Positions 26,844 through 34,866 of a stretch of DNA of 64,000 nt are shown in pieces. Made by a program: the position numbers and the translations under genes. The notes beneath the pieces were generated by a model. It had not been told where the DNA came from and did not search any database. It saw nothing but the letters and a program-made list of their open reading frames with translations. The stretch's first letter is position 1. The number at the start of each line of letters is the position of its first letter. Where the stretch lies: the NCBI RefSeq assembly GCF_029504575.1, contig NZ_JAQFII010000001.1, positions 1,078,501 to 1,142,500 of the forward strand, given 5' to 3'. The DNA is from Streptomyces sp. SPB162. GTDB taxonomy: Bacteria; Actinomycetota; Actinomycetes; Streptomycetales; Streptomycetaceae.

Positions 26844-26942
26844 CCCTGGAGTCCTGGCTGTCCAGTCGATGCCGCTGCCGGCTCCACCGCGTCGATGTGA
26901 GCAAGAGACATGGGACATGGAGAGGCTGAACGACGGAGAGCC

Positions 26943-27575
26943 ATGACCCCTCCCAAAAGCCGTCCGCCGTCGAACGGACCCACCCGCGGTCGCCCTCGCA
27001 GCGAAGCCGTGGAACAGGCCATCCTGGAGGGAGTGATGCTCCTCCTGGAGGACGGCGTTCCACTGGGCGATCTCTCCATCGAGCGCATCGCCCGCACCGC
27101 CGGCGTCGGCAAAGCGGCCATCTACCGCCGCTGGAGCGACAAAGAGGATCTGTTCGTCGACGTCATACGCGCCGCCGAGTCCGCCGAACCCGAACTCCCC
27201 GGCACCTCGATGCGGGACGACCTCGTCGTTCTGCTGGAGTCGCTGCGGCAACGCAGTCTGGTCGGCCGATTGTTGGCGATCCTGCGCAACGCGCACGCCC
27301 AGACAAGGAGCAGCCCGAAGATATGGGCCGCCTACCATGCCGGCGTGATCACTCCCCGGCGTGACCTCGGACTGGCGATCCTCCGTCAAGGCCGGGCGAA
27401 CGGGGAACTTCGTGCGGACGTCGACCTGGAATTGGCTGTCGAAATGTTCGTCGGTCCGCTGCTCATTCGCTCGTTCGCCGGCCCCGACCACCCAGACCTC
27501 CCTGACGGACTGGCCGAGCAGATCGTCGACACCGTGCTCCACGGCCTGCGGCCCGTCAACTCCCCGAGCGCTTGA
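26943..27575 (+). CDS. TetR-family transcriptional regulator
   Basis: The 210-residue protein has a basic N-terminal tail, TetR helix-turn-helix (LSIERIARTAGVGKAAIYRRWSDKEDLF) and a TetR_C-type helical domain. The ATG start follows CGGAGAG at good spacing. It ends convergent with an amidohydrolase remnant. Its target is unknown; the adjacent MarR-regulated membrane protein or the oxidoreductase gene downstream are candidates. Confidence 0.9.
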   Translation: MTPPKSRPPSNGPTRGRPRSEAVEQAILEGVMLLLEDGVPLGDLSIERIARTAGVGKAAIYRRWSDKEDLFVDVIRAAESAEPELPGTSMRDDLVVLLESLRQRSLVGRLLAILRNAHAQTRSSPKIWAAYHAGVITPRRDLGLAILRQGRANGELRADVDLELAVEMFVGPLLIRSFAGPDHPDLPDGLAEQIVDTVLHGLRPVNSPSA

Positions 27576-28005
27576 TCAGGATGGGCGGCCTGAGCGGTGT
27601 GGAAGCCTGAGTAGTCGCTGCCGTACATCAGTCGTTCGGGGTCGACCAGGGCAGGGACCTGGCGGGTGAGAGGGGAGAAACCCGCAGTGTCGTAGTACAG
27701 CCGACGCAGTTGCGCGATGACGTCCGGAGGGCCGTTGGTAGACCCCCTCGGTGTGGGTCTTGAGGATCACCCCGCCGAACATTCCGAAGCAGCCAAGGTG
27801 GTCGCGAACCACCCGGGCTCCCTCCTCGTTGAGGTCGCGGGCGGCGCCGTCGTCGCCGAAGTGCGGACCCGGAGACGACACCGACAGCAGTGCGGTGTCA
27901 ATGCCCGAGCGGTCCATCCGCTCAAGGTGCGCCTCGACGGACCAGGTGGCCCACCGCATACCGTCGGCCAGGTCATGGCCGGCGGCGCGGGCCTGGGCAA
28001 CGTAG
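27570..28005 (-). pseudogene. Amidohydrolase-2 family remnant with internal deletion
   Basis: The minus strand reads AQARAAGHDLADGMRWATWS and EAHLERMDRSGIDTALLSVS (N-terminal region of ACMSD-like amidohydrolases), then VILKTHTEGVYQRPSG. After a gap and frame change it reads AQLRRLYYDTAGFSPLTRQV, PALVDPERLMYGSDYSG, the typical C-terminal metal-site strand of the family. The middle of the enzyme, with the other metal ligands, is missing. It is a deletion derivative and is not functional. Confidence 0.6.
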
Positions 28006-28076
28006 GGAGCCCGTCACCTAGTCGCCGGTGCTTCGGACAGCGTGATCGATCGTCGGCCGGAGGCACGGGTCCTGGT

Positions 28077-29072
28077 TTACGGCACCAGGACGATTTTCCC
28101 GCTGGTGTGACCTTTCATGATCTCGCGATGGGCGGCAGCGGCTTCGCTGAGCGGGTAGCTGCCGGCGATCAGGACTCGCAGTCGCCCGGCCTCCGCAGCC
28201 TCGGTGAGCTGCAGGCGGGCGGCGGCACGGATGTCCGTACCCGGATCCGCGCCGGGACTGCCGCCGAGAAGCTTGATACCGGCCTGGGCCCCGCGCGCGA
28301 TGCCCGCGATCGTGGCGATGCGGGAACGGTCCGCCACCAGTTCCACGGAGACGTCCACCGCCTCGTCGGTACCCACCAGGTCTGCCGCCGCCTGGACGCC
28401 CTCCGGTGCTGCTGCGCGTACCCGGTCGGCCAGACCCGGCCCATATGCCACCGGCACCGCCCCCAGCTCGCGCAACAGGTCGTGCTTGGCCGGGCTTGCG
28501 GTTCCCAGGACAGTGGCGCCGCGTGCGACCGCCAGCTGCACGGCCATCAGACCGACTCCGCCGGCAGCGCCATGGATCAACACCGACTCGCCCTTGCCCA
28601 GGCCGATCGCCTCGAGAGCGTGCACGGCGGTAACGCCGGCGAGCATCAGCCCGCCGGCCTGCTCCCAGGACAGGTTGGCGGGCTTCGGCACCACCGAGGA
28701 GGCCGGGACAACGAGTTCGGCGGCATAGGCGCCGGGCGCACGGTAGGCGATCACCTCGTCGCCGACCTCGACCGGACCTGCGGGGCCGGTCGCATGGTCG
28801 CCCGCCGCAGTCACCACTCCTGCCGCCTCAAGACCTAGCCGTAGGGGCAAGTTCCCCGGATCGGTGCCGAAGGCGCCGCTGTACATCCTCTGATCGAAGG
28901 GGTTGACGCCTGCGGCACGGACCGCGATGCGCACCTGGCCCGGCCCAGGTTCCGGTACGGCTTGGTCGATCACCGACAGCATCTCAGGACCGCCGTATGC
29001 GCTCGCCACTACTACCCGGGCTTCGCTCATGTCAGACGCCAATTCTGTGTCGGAGGGGTTGATCCTGCTCAC
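28077..29072 (-). CDS. NADPH:quinone reductase-like MDR oxidoreductase
   Basis: The 331-residue protein has a GroES-like N-domain (VRAAGVNPFDQRMYSG), no zinc-site cysteines, and the NADPH loop HGAAGGVGLMAVQLAVARGA. It belongs to the zinc-free quinone oxidoreductase branch of MDR enzymes and probably reduces quinones or enones with NADPH. The GTG start with GGAAG upstream is favoured over an internal ATG 14 codons later. It is the only intact enzyme gene in a stretch of broken genes. Confidence 0.88.
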   Translation of the reverse strand: MSRINPSDTELASDMSEARVVVASAYGGPEMLSVIDQAVPEPGPGQVRIAVRAAGVNPFDQRMYSGAFGTDPGNLPLRLGLEAAGVVTAAGDHATGPAGPVEVGDEVIAYRAPGAYAAELVVPASSVVPKPANLSWEQAGGLMLAGVTAVHALEAIGLGKGESVLIHGAAGGVGLMAVQLAVARGATVLGTASPAKHDLLRELGAVPVAYGPGLADRVRAAAPEGVQAAADLVGTDEAVDVSVELVADRSRIATIAGIARGAQAGIKLLGGSPGADPGTDIRAAARLQLTEAAEAGRLRVLIAGSYPLSEAAAAHREIMKGHTSGKIVLVP

Positions 29073-29164
29073 TGGTGGTCACTTCCTATCCGTGCCGCAC
29101 TGTGCGTCGTGTGCGTTGGGTCATCGGTGTTTGACACCGGTTCGGGCCAGCGGGGCGAGCGTCG

Positions 29165-29265
29165 CCGGACAACTCCACGCCGATGGCGGCGGCATTGCTC
29201 CACACCTGTTCAGGGCGGGAGAAACCTGGGATCGCGAGGGCGACTTCGCCGCGGCGCAGAGCTGG
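29165..29265 (-). pseudogene. Aldo/keto reductase C-terminal remnant
   Basis: The minus strand encodes EVALAIPGFSRPEQVWSNAA followed by IGVELSGDARPAG, matching the cofactor-binding C-terminus of aldo/keto reductases (V-IPG-x-S-RPEQV-x-ENAAA). Nothing else of the enzyme remains upstream. Stops follow at once in the same frame. Confidence 0.5.
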
Positions 29266-29316
29266 AGCTTCTCAGGCCCCGTGGTTCCAGGCTCAACCGT
29301 TTTCAGGAACAGTGGA

Positions 29317-29712
29317 CTACAGGGCAGGGGTGTCAATGCCCCAGGACCTGACGAAGTTGGGTACTACCTCGATCCAGTTCGGCCCGAACCCCGGCTCCAG
29401 AACCTCGCCACCCTCCGTGTGCAGGACGGTCGTCCCCTTGATGAGGATTCCGCGCGGCTGCCACGTCTGCACATCCGGCACGTCGTCGACCACCAACGCC
29501 GCCTGCGGATTGACCCCGAGATGGCGAAGGCACAGCCGCTCCTGGCCTTTTCCTTCCATCTAGCGACCTCCAATCTTGATCACCTCGTGCTCAGGATCGA
29601 AGTGGTACCGGATGGGCACCACATGCGGCTTGCCCGACTTACCTGTCGTTGCGAGTCGCCCAAGAAATTGCTCTTCCAGGTAACCGACTTCTTGCGCGTT
29701 GAACCTACTCAT
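29317..29712 (-). pseudogene. PPOX-class F420/FMN-dependent enzyme interrupted by an in-frame amber codon
   Basis: An ATG with GGAGAT upstream opens MSRFNAQEVGYLEEQFLGRL followed by ATTGKSGKPHVVPIRYHFD, a split-barrel flavin/F420 fold N-terminus. At codon 51 (29560-29562) TAG occurs, and the same frame continues MEGKGQERLCLRHLGVNPQA, then ALVVDDVPDVQTW and later EPGFGPNWIEVVPN to its natural stop. Total length, 131 codons, is normal for the family. One nonsense change therefore explains the break; no frameshift is needed. Confidence 0.7.
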
Positions 29713-29779
29713 ATCAATCTCCATTTGATTGGTTGAATCCGACGCCCCCGAAACTCGTTCTGAACATCTCCGGGTTGCG

Positions 29780-30310
29780 CAGGGCAACCAGCCGTCGCTG
29801 TTTTCCGCAGGCGAGCCCGGCCCGGCCGTCGTTCCCGGGCAGACGGGCCCTCCTCCAGGCCGGAGACGCAGATCGTCTCTCCCGGGCGAAGCCCGGGGAG
29901 GCCAGCTCGCGCGACGTCCTCGGCGGCCATGACGGGGACGGCTTGTCCCATGCTCTGGTGAAACTCGGTGGCCACCAGGACGGGGCCGATTACCTGGGTG
30001 CGTATCCCGGTGAAGGCAACAGCGGCGGCCTGGCCGCGATGTACAGGGTGCTGCGGGGCCCGTCCGTCCGGCGCCGACAGCGGGCAACGCTCAGACGGTG
30101 CCTCACCGTGGCGATGCCCTCGCGGGTGGAAAGGTCCGCGGGAAGGGATTCCACTGCGGCACAGGCCTTACGGGGTTCATCAGCCAGGCCCTGCAACCGG
30201 TCGACACGGCGGGCCATCAGGACGACATCCGAGGTGTCTGCCAGGAGGCGGGCATACGCGGCACCAATGCCGGAAGAAGGGCCCGTTGTCAGAGCAAGGG
30301 TCCGAGGCAT
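29780..30310 (-). pseudogene. Decayed SDR gene (third copy)
   Basis: ATG at 30310 opens MPRTLALTTGPSSGIGAAYA followed by RLLADTSDVVLMARRVDRL, very close to the intact SDR at 14.4 kb. After ADLSTREGIATVRHRLSVA about 80 codons including the NAG motif are lost; RSTLYIAARPP keeps part of the active-site helix. A second frame carries VATEFHQSMGQAVPVMAAED, VARAGLPGLRPGETICVSGL, matching VATEWNSGAG...LRLGETVCAPGLEG. A deletion plus frameshift has inactivated it. Confidence 0.7.
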
Positions 30311-30342
30311 GTCCTCAAAGTATTTCAGGGGACTGTCTCTGG

Positions 30343-30354
30343 TCAAGCGTTTGA
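30343..30354. promoter_or_regulatory. Orphan MarR-type operator ahead of the decayed SDR copy
   Basis: TCAAGCGTTTGA is identical to the site at 14169. The following bases (ATATCTATGAAGGTG) resemble those between the intact SDR and MarR genes (ATGTCCATGAAGTGT), so the whole SDR/marR intergenic region was duplicated here, but the MarR gene itself is missing. Confidence 0.6.
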
Positions 30355-30570
30355 TATCTATGAAGGTGCCTTACGCTCGGACCTGGAAGGGGAGGCAGCG
30401 ATCCACTCCCTGCCGATGGGGATCTATGGCGCGTCCGGACGCACAGGCTCACGGGCAGTATCGGCGCAGGGCCCGAACGTCACGTATGAGGCGTTGCCAG
30501 CCGGCAGCGGGTCCTCGGCGCGGATCACGAAGGCTCGGACTCTCGCTCGCTGCAGCCCGAGGCCGGTCAG

Positions 30571-31182
30571 CTAACCCAGGGCGGCCGATACGAGGGTGGG
30601 TGAGTGGTTGGCGGGTTCCGGCAGAATGCGTGTACGTGCGGTGGAGCTGCGGTCGGCGTAGCGCACGGTGGGGGTGAACCCGCCGGCGATCCGGCTCTCG
30701 CCGCGGAGACGTTGGCCGATCCGGTCGGCGAGCCCCACGACGGTTCGGTGATGCTGCAGCGGATCGAGGCAGTCCCGTTCCAGCACGAGGTCGGCGACCA
30801 GACGCGCTGCCGGTTCCGACGGGACGACCGGGCGAGGGTCGAGGGTCGAGGGTCGAGGTGGGCAACGAACAAAATGGGCACCACCCCGCCACCTCCCCAA
30901 CCAGGCAGAGCAGTTGAGAAAATCGCCCAGCATTTCGTCGAGGATCTGGGCAACCACCATCCTGTCGGCAGAGCCCGGGGTGGTCGTCGTTCTACGGAGC
31001 CACCGCGCCTGCTCCAGTTCGCTCCACGGCAGCGGATCGCGGCCGAGGCGAAGGCTGCGCAAGACTCCAATCGGCAGCCGGACCCGCCCTTGAGAGTCCA
31101 TGCGTAGTGCGCACTGCACGGCGAGCAGCCGGGCCCCGGCCCCGGTGTGGCTTGGCAGGGCTGCGGCCAGGTAACTGAGCAT
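30571..31182 (-). CDS. Hypothetical protein, possible DNA-binding regulator
   Basis: A 203-codon frame with Streptomyces-like codon use. The N-terminal 90 residues look folded (LLAVQCALRMDSQGRVRLPI, VLRSLRLGRDPLPWSELEQA); the C-terminal half is Arg/Pro rich and less convincing. A triple heptanucleotide repeat lies inside it. I do not recognise the family. The start is uncertain because the Shine-Dalgarno-like GGAAG abuts the ATG. Confidence 0.45.
   Translation of the reverse strand: MLSYLAAALPSHTGAGARLLAVQCALRMDSQGRVRLPIGVLRSLRLGRDPLPWSELEQARWLRRTTTTPGSADRMVVAQILDEMLGDFLNCSAWLGRWRGGAHFVRCPPRPSTLDPRPVVPSEPAARLVADLVLERDCLDPLQHHRTVVGLADRIGQRLRGESRIAGGFTPTVRYADRSSTARTRILPEPANHSPTLVSAALG
30836..30856. 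repeat. Tandem heptamer repeat (GGGTCGA x3)
   Basis: Three perfect GGGTCGA units lie within the hypothetical gene. A change of one unit would shift its frame, so this is a potential slippage site; the encoded residues (STLDPRPST) look like repeat-generated filler. Confidence 0.7.
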
Positions 31183-31209
31183 CTTCCGGACCCGAATATG
31201 GCGCAGAGG

Positions 31210-32045
31210 TCATCCGCTCCATGGTGCGATGACGCCCTCGGCCGTCCCTCCGAGCAGGGGCGCCAAGTGGTCGGCCATCACGAGCAAGGTCCGATCAGCA
31301 TAGGCCGGCCCTACGAGCTGCACACCGATCGGGAGGCCGTCGTCGCCGTACGCAATAGGCATGACAAGGCTGGGCAGACCGACGTGGCTGGTGAGGTTGG
31401 CCCATCCGGTCTGATCGAAGAAGCTCCGTTCGACGCCGTCGACCGTGAGAGAACGGCTCCCGGTCGGGATCGCCGCGGTGGGAGCGGCGGGCGTGATGAG
31501 GACGTCGTACTGACCGTCGACGAAGAACAGGTGCCACGTCTGCTGGAGCCGGAGGCGCTCCTCGTTGGCGCGGAGCCAGGCGCGGTGTGTCTGCGTGCGG
31601 TGACGGAGGATGGCGGCCCGTGGGCTCGCGTCATCCGTGTGCAGGTCACGGGCGGCGGCGAGTTCGGCCTCGCCGGCGGCGTCGTCGGTGACGGCCGTCG
31701 CGGTGGCGTGGAGGAGCTGCTCGAAGAGGCGGAGGGATTCAGCGAAGCCGACCGGCCCCGCGGTGCGGTGGACACTGGCGCCGGCGGATGCCAGTTTCCG
31801 TTCGAGGGCGGCGAGGGCGTCGGCGGTGTTGCGGTCGACGGGGCAGCTCCTGTCGTCGGCCCACACCGCCACGCGGAGCTGGCCGATCGGGCACTGCGCC
31901 GTGGGCAGCGTGACGCTCCAGGGGTTGTTCTCGTCGGGTGACGGTGTCGTCAGTGCGGCGAGGAGCAGGTCGAGGTCTCGGGGGTGGCGGGCCAGGGGGC
32001 CGGGGGTGACCATGTCGCTGCTGGTGACCGGGCGGTCGGACATGC
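31210..32045 (-). pseudogene. Amidase-signature enzyme, C-terminal part only (truncated)
   Basis: Residues from SDMVTPGPLARHPRDLDLLL to TSHVGLPSLVMPIAYGDDGL and PIGVQLVGPAYADRTLL match the C-terminal half of GatA-like amidases (G-x-P-x-L-V-x-P ... G-L-P-x-G-V-Q-L-V-G). The N-terminal half with the Ser-Ser-Lys catalytic triad is absent: the homology stops near 32.04 kb, where a head-to-head gene on the other strand also loses its 5' end. The remaining frame could still be translated but cannot be an active amidase. Confidence 0.75.
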
Positions 32046-32416
32046 ACGTGCTGGCCGTGGCGGTGGCCGGGACAGCGGGGATCGTGCGGGGTCCGGGCCT
32101 GTTCACGGTAAGCGCGGTCGCGTACGACCGGCTGTTCACCTTCGCCGAGGAACGGTCCTACCGGGTGCGGGCGATGATCCACTCCCACCCCGAGGAGGCT
32201 TTCCTGTCGCGGACCGACCGCGCGTACTCGTTGCGGGTGCCGGGGTTCATCAGCGCTGTTGTCCCGACCTACGCGGCGCCGCCCGCCGACCCGGAGTCGT
32301 GGGGGTGGTGGCGTTTCGAGCAGGACTGGGTGCCCTGCACCGCTCCGGTTGTCGACCCGGCGCTGCCCCCGGTGCGCACCGTGGTGTTCGACGAGGAGGG
32401 TGTCCGTGAGTACTGA
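32012..32416 (+). CDS. JAB/MPN-domain metallopeptidase, probably 5'-truncated
   Basis: The frame contains IHSHPEEAFLSRTD, the JAMM zinc motif (HxHP...SxxD), followed by FISAVVPTYA, a typical JAB strand. Only about 55 residues precede the motif and the region before 32.05 kb is antisense amidase sequence, so the N-terminal strand and conserved Glu are probably lost. JAB proteases process ubiquitin-like conjugates or their precursors. It overlaps the E1-like gene by 11 bases and is co-translated with it. The true start cannot be fixed; the ATG used is the longest sensible one. Confidence 0.7.
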   Translation: MSLLVTGRSDMHVLAVAVAGTAGIVRGPGLFTVSAVAYDRLFTFAEERSYRVRAMIHSHPEEAFLSRTDRAYSLRVPGFISAVVPTYAAPPADPESWGWWRFEQDWVPCTAPVVDPALPPVRTVVFDEEGVREY

Positions 32417-33887
32417 CTACAGCCGCAGCGTCCGCCTGGGCGGCCTGGCCGCCGGCGTAAAAGAGGCCACCCTGCGGGAGCGGATGGAGGGCATCCTGAT
32501 CCACCTGACGGCGGACGGGCACCTGCCTGCGGCCGCCGAGACTCTCGAAGTTCTGGTGGCGGACCTGCGCCGGTGGCCGGTCCGGCTGAGTCTGGACCCC
32601 GGCCGCGGACCGGGACGGCTCGACGACGAACTCATCCGCAGGCTGGTGGAAACGGCGAACGGGATCGATCCGGACCGGCCGCTTCGCATCGGCGAGGCCC
32701 AGAGCAGGGCGCCGCTGCATCTGCACGTGGGAACCGCACCACCGCTGGGTACTGCGGTGGCCGGTGCACCAGACGGGCACGGTGCCCGTCTGCGGCACAC
32801 CGGTCATCCTTTCCCCCGGCTCAACGCGCCCGGCACCGGGCTGGGCGCGGTCCTCACGGCGGCGATGCTGGCCGGCGAGGCGTTCAAGGTCGTTGCCGGG
32901 CTGCCGGAGGGGAAGTTCCAGGTGACCCCGGTGGTGGACTTCTGCCCCGTCCTCCCCAGTGAGCAACCCGGGATCGCCGTCGTCCCGCTGCCTGCGCTGG
33001 AGCAGGTGCTGCTGGGCGGAGGCGGTGCGATCGGCACCGGCATCGCCCTGGTCCTGGACCTGCTGCGGGTCTCCGGCGAGTTGACGGTGGTGGACAGGGA
33101 GGTCTTCGAGAAACCGAACGTCACCTCGTACAGCATCGGCACCCTGGCCGACGCGGCTGCAGGCCTGCCGAAGGCGCGGTTGATCGACGCACGCCTACGG
33201 CGGATCGAGGTGATCCCGTTCCACGGGACGATCCAGGCTTCCATCGAGGCCGTCGATGCGGGCACCCTGCCGTGGCCCCGGATCGTCCTGGGCGGACTGG
33301 ACAGCGTCGAGGCCCGGCACGACCTGCAGCGGCTGCAGGTCGATCTCACCCTAGACGGCAGCACCGGCGGCCCGGTCGGCACCACTGTCGCCCTGCACGA
33401 GGCACTGCCCACCGGCCCCTGCCTGCGCTGCTACTTCAAGGCCAACCACACCGGGAAGAGCGCGGAGCAACGACTGCATGAACTGACCGGGCTCCCGCTA
33501 TCCCGAATCGCCCGCGGGCAGGAGCCGCTGACCGAACGGGACCTGGAATGCCTGGACAATCAACAGCGTGAGCTCGTCGGGCAGTTCCTCGGACGGCCGG
33601 TGTGCGGGCTGATCAACTCGGCTGAGCTGACCGGTGGAACGGACGACGGGTTCCGTCCTTCGGCCGCGTTCGTGGCCCAGCAGGCCGCCTGCCTGGTCGT
33701 CGGCGCCTGGATCGCACGCGGCACGGGCCTGGTCGCCGGGCCTCCACGACGCATCGAGTACGACACCCGCTTTGGCCCCCGGCCCGACCAGATGATCGAC
33801 CACCGGCTTCCCACCCCCGGGTGTGTGTGCCAGAAGGACGCCGCTCTCATCAACCTCATCCGAGAAGCCCGACGCACCCGGCGTTGA
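32406..33887 (+). CDS. E1-like ThiF-family adenylating enzyme
   Basis: The 493-residue protein has a Rossmann-type ATP loop LLGGGGAIGTGIALVL (near 202-217), the acidic-Asn segment VVDREVFEKPNVTSYSIG that in E1 enzymes contacts ATP-Mg, a CLRC pair near 339-342 and a CVC near the C-terminus that may hold zinc. The first about 190 residues contain a second, degenerate ThiF-like region (GTGLGAVLTAAMLAGEAFKV). E1-like proteins adenylate the C-terminus of a small protein or peptide. With the JAB gene it forms a minimal E1-JAB pair; no ubiquitin-like protein or E2 is adjacent. The GTG start has GAGGAGG upstream. Confidence 0.85.
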   Translation: MSTDYSRSVRLGGLAAGVKEATLRERMEGILIHLTADGHLPAAAETLEVLVADLRRWPVRLSLDPGRGPGRLDDELIRRLVETANGIDPDRPLRIGEAQSRAPLHLHVGTAPPLGTAVAGAPDGHGARLRHTGHPFPRLNAPGTGLGAVLTAAMLAGEAFKVVAGLPEGKFQVTPVVDFCPVLPSEQPGIAVVPLPALEQVLLGGGGAIGTGIALVLDLLRVSGELTVVDREVFEKPNVTSYSIGTLADAAAGLPKARLIDARLRRIEVIPFHGTIQASIEAVDAGTLPWPRIVLGGLDSVEARHDLQRLQVDLTLDGSTGGPVGTTVALHEALPTGPCLRCYFKANHTGKSAEQRLHELTGLPLSRIARGQEPLTERDLECLDNQQRELVGQFLGRPVCGLINSAELTGGTDDGFRPSAAFVAQQAACLVVGAWIARGTGLVAGPPRRIEYDTRFGPRPDQMIDHRLPTPGCVCQKDAALINLIREARRTRR

Positions 33888-33993
33888 CGGTACATGGTGC
33901 CTACGGTGGTACCGCTGGGGAAGGACAGGCGGAGTTCGGCGAAGAACTTGACGGCGTGCAAGGACAAGAGGATCTCCGGTCAACTGGGCGGTT

Positions 33994-34866
33994 TTACCGG
34001 CGCGGGCCGGGCAGGGTCAGTCGGCCGGTGGTGCTCCAGCGCGGAACGCTGGCTGCGGGCAGCGCAGCCGGACGGCGGGATGCGACGGCCCGCTGCACGT
34101 CGAGCGGAGTGGGAGACGGCGGGCCGGGCGGGAGGATCGGGGTGAGCTGGGCCATCCCCTTGATGTAGCTGGAGGTCACCGCGCGCCACCGGGGAAGGGG
34201 TGCCGGGTCGGCGACGCACTCGGTGACGGCGGTAAGCAGAGCGACAGGAGTGTCGGTGCTGGCCGTGGCGTACCAGACAGGCCGGTCGACGGACTTGCCT
34301 GCCCACAGCTGCCAGCGGGCGTCCCGTGTGGTCAGTTCGGCTTCCGGATCCAGGTCGCCGGTGGTGAACTCCATGCCGGCGAGCCCGTCCGGGGCCTGGA
34401 CCGCGAAGACGCCCCAACGCGGACGGTCGATCTCCCAGCCCTGCTTCAGAAGCGGCACGACCGCGAGGAAGGGATCGTGCTCGTCGATGCCGGGGAGCGG
34501 CCGGGCAAGGTATGCGTCCGGCCCCTGCTCGTACGCCGTGGCCAGGACGGTGATGAACGCCTGGACAAACTCGGTGGGGACGCGGTCGTTGAAGCAGACG
34601 CCCCACGCCGGCTGTCCGAAGGACTCCTTGTAGGCGTTGATGCGCCAGAGTCCGTCGTCCTGGCCTTCGGGCAGGTAGCCCAAGCGTACGCGCCGGTCAG
34701 GAGCGCTCACGTACACGTTGGAGTCCTCGTCGTACCGCAGGTCCCAGCCAAGTGCGAGCAGCGGGGCGAGGGCGCGGTCGCCGGTTCCGGTGGTGGAGGC
34801 GAGGTGGCGTGGGGAGACGTAGACGTCGCCGTCGATCTCGTGGTGCGAATCGGGCTGTGGGTTCAA
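33994..34866 (-). CDS. DUF317 domain protein
   Basis: The 290-residue protein has two DUF317-type repeats (VYVSPRHLAS...GW and W-x-INAYKE...GVCFNDRVPTEFVQAFITVLA). DUF317 proteins are abundant in Streptomyces plasmids and integrative elements; their function is unknown. A TTG start overlaps the ATP-grasp stop (TTGA), so translation is coupled. It is the last gene of the operon that includes MFS and ATP-grasp genes and is convergent with the E1-like gene. Confidence 0.8.
   Translation of the reverse strand: MNPQPDSHHEIDGDVYVSPRHLASTTGTGDRALAPLLALGWDLRYDEDSNVYVSAPDRRVRLGYLPEGQDDGLWRINAYKESFGQPAWGVCFNDRVPTEFVQAFITVLATAYEQGPDAYLARPLPGIDEHDPFLAVVPLLKQGWEIDRPRWGVFAVQAPDGLAGMEFTTGDLDPEAELTTRDARWQLWAGKSVDRPVWYATASTDTPVALLTAVTECVADPAPLPRWRAVTSSYIKGMAQLTPILPPGPPSPTPLDVQRAVASRRPAALPAASVPRWSTTGRLTLPGPRR

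Noticed and set aside
29560..29562. TAG as a pyrrolysine or other recoded codon
   Set aside because: Enzyme families involved do not use pyrrolysine and no Pyl genes are visible; a nonsense mutation is simpler.
30836..30856. Triple heptamer as iteron of a replication origin
   Set aside because: Only three short units inside a possible gene, with no AT-rich stretch or replication gene nearby.
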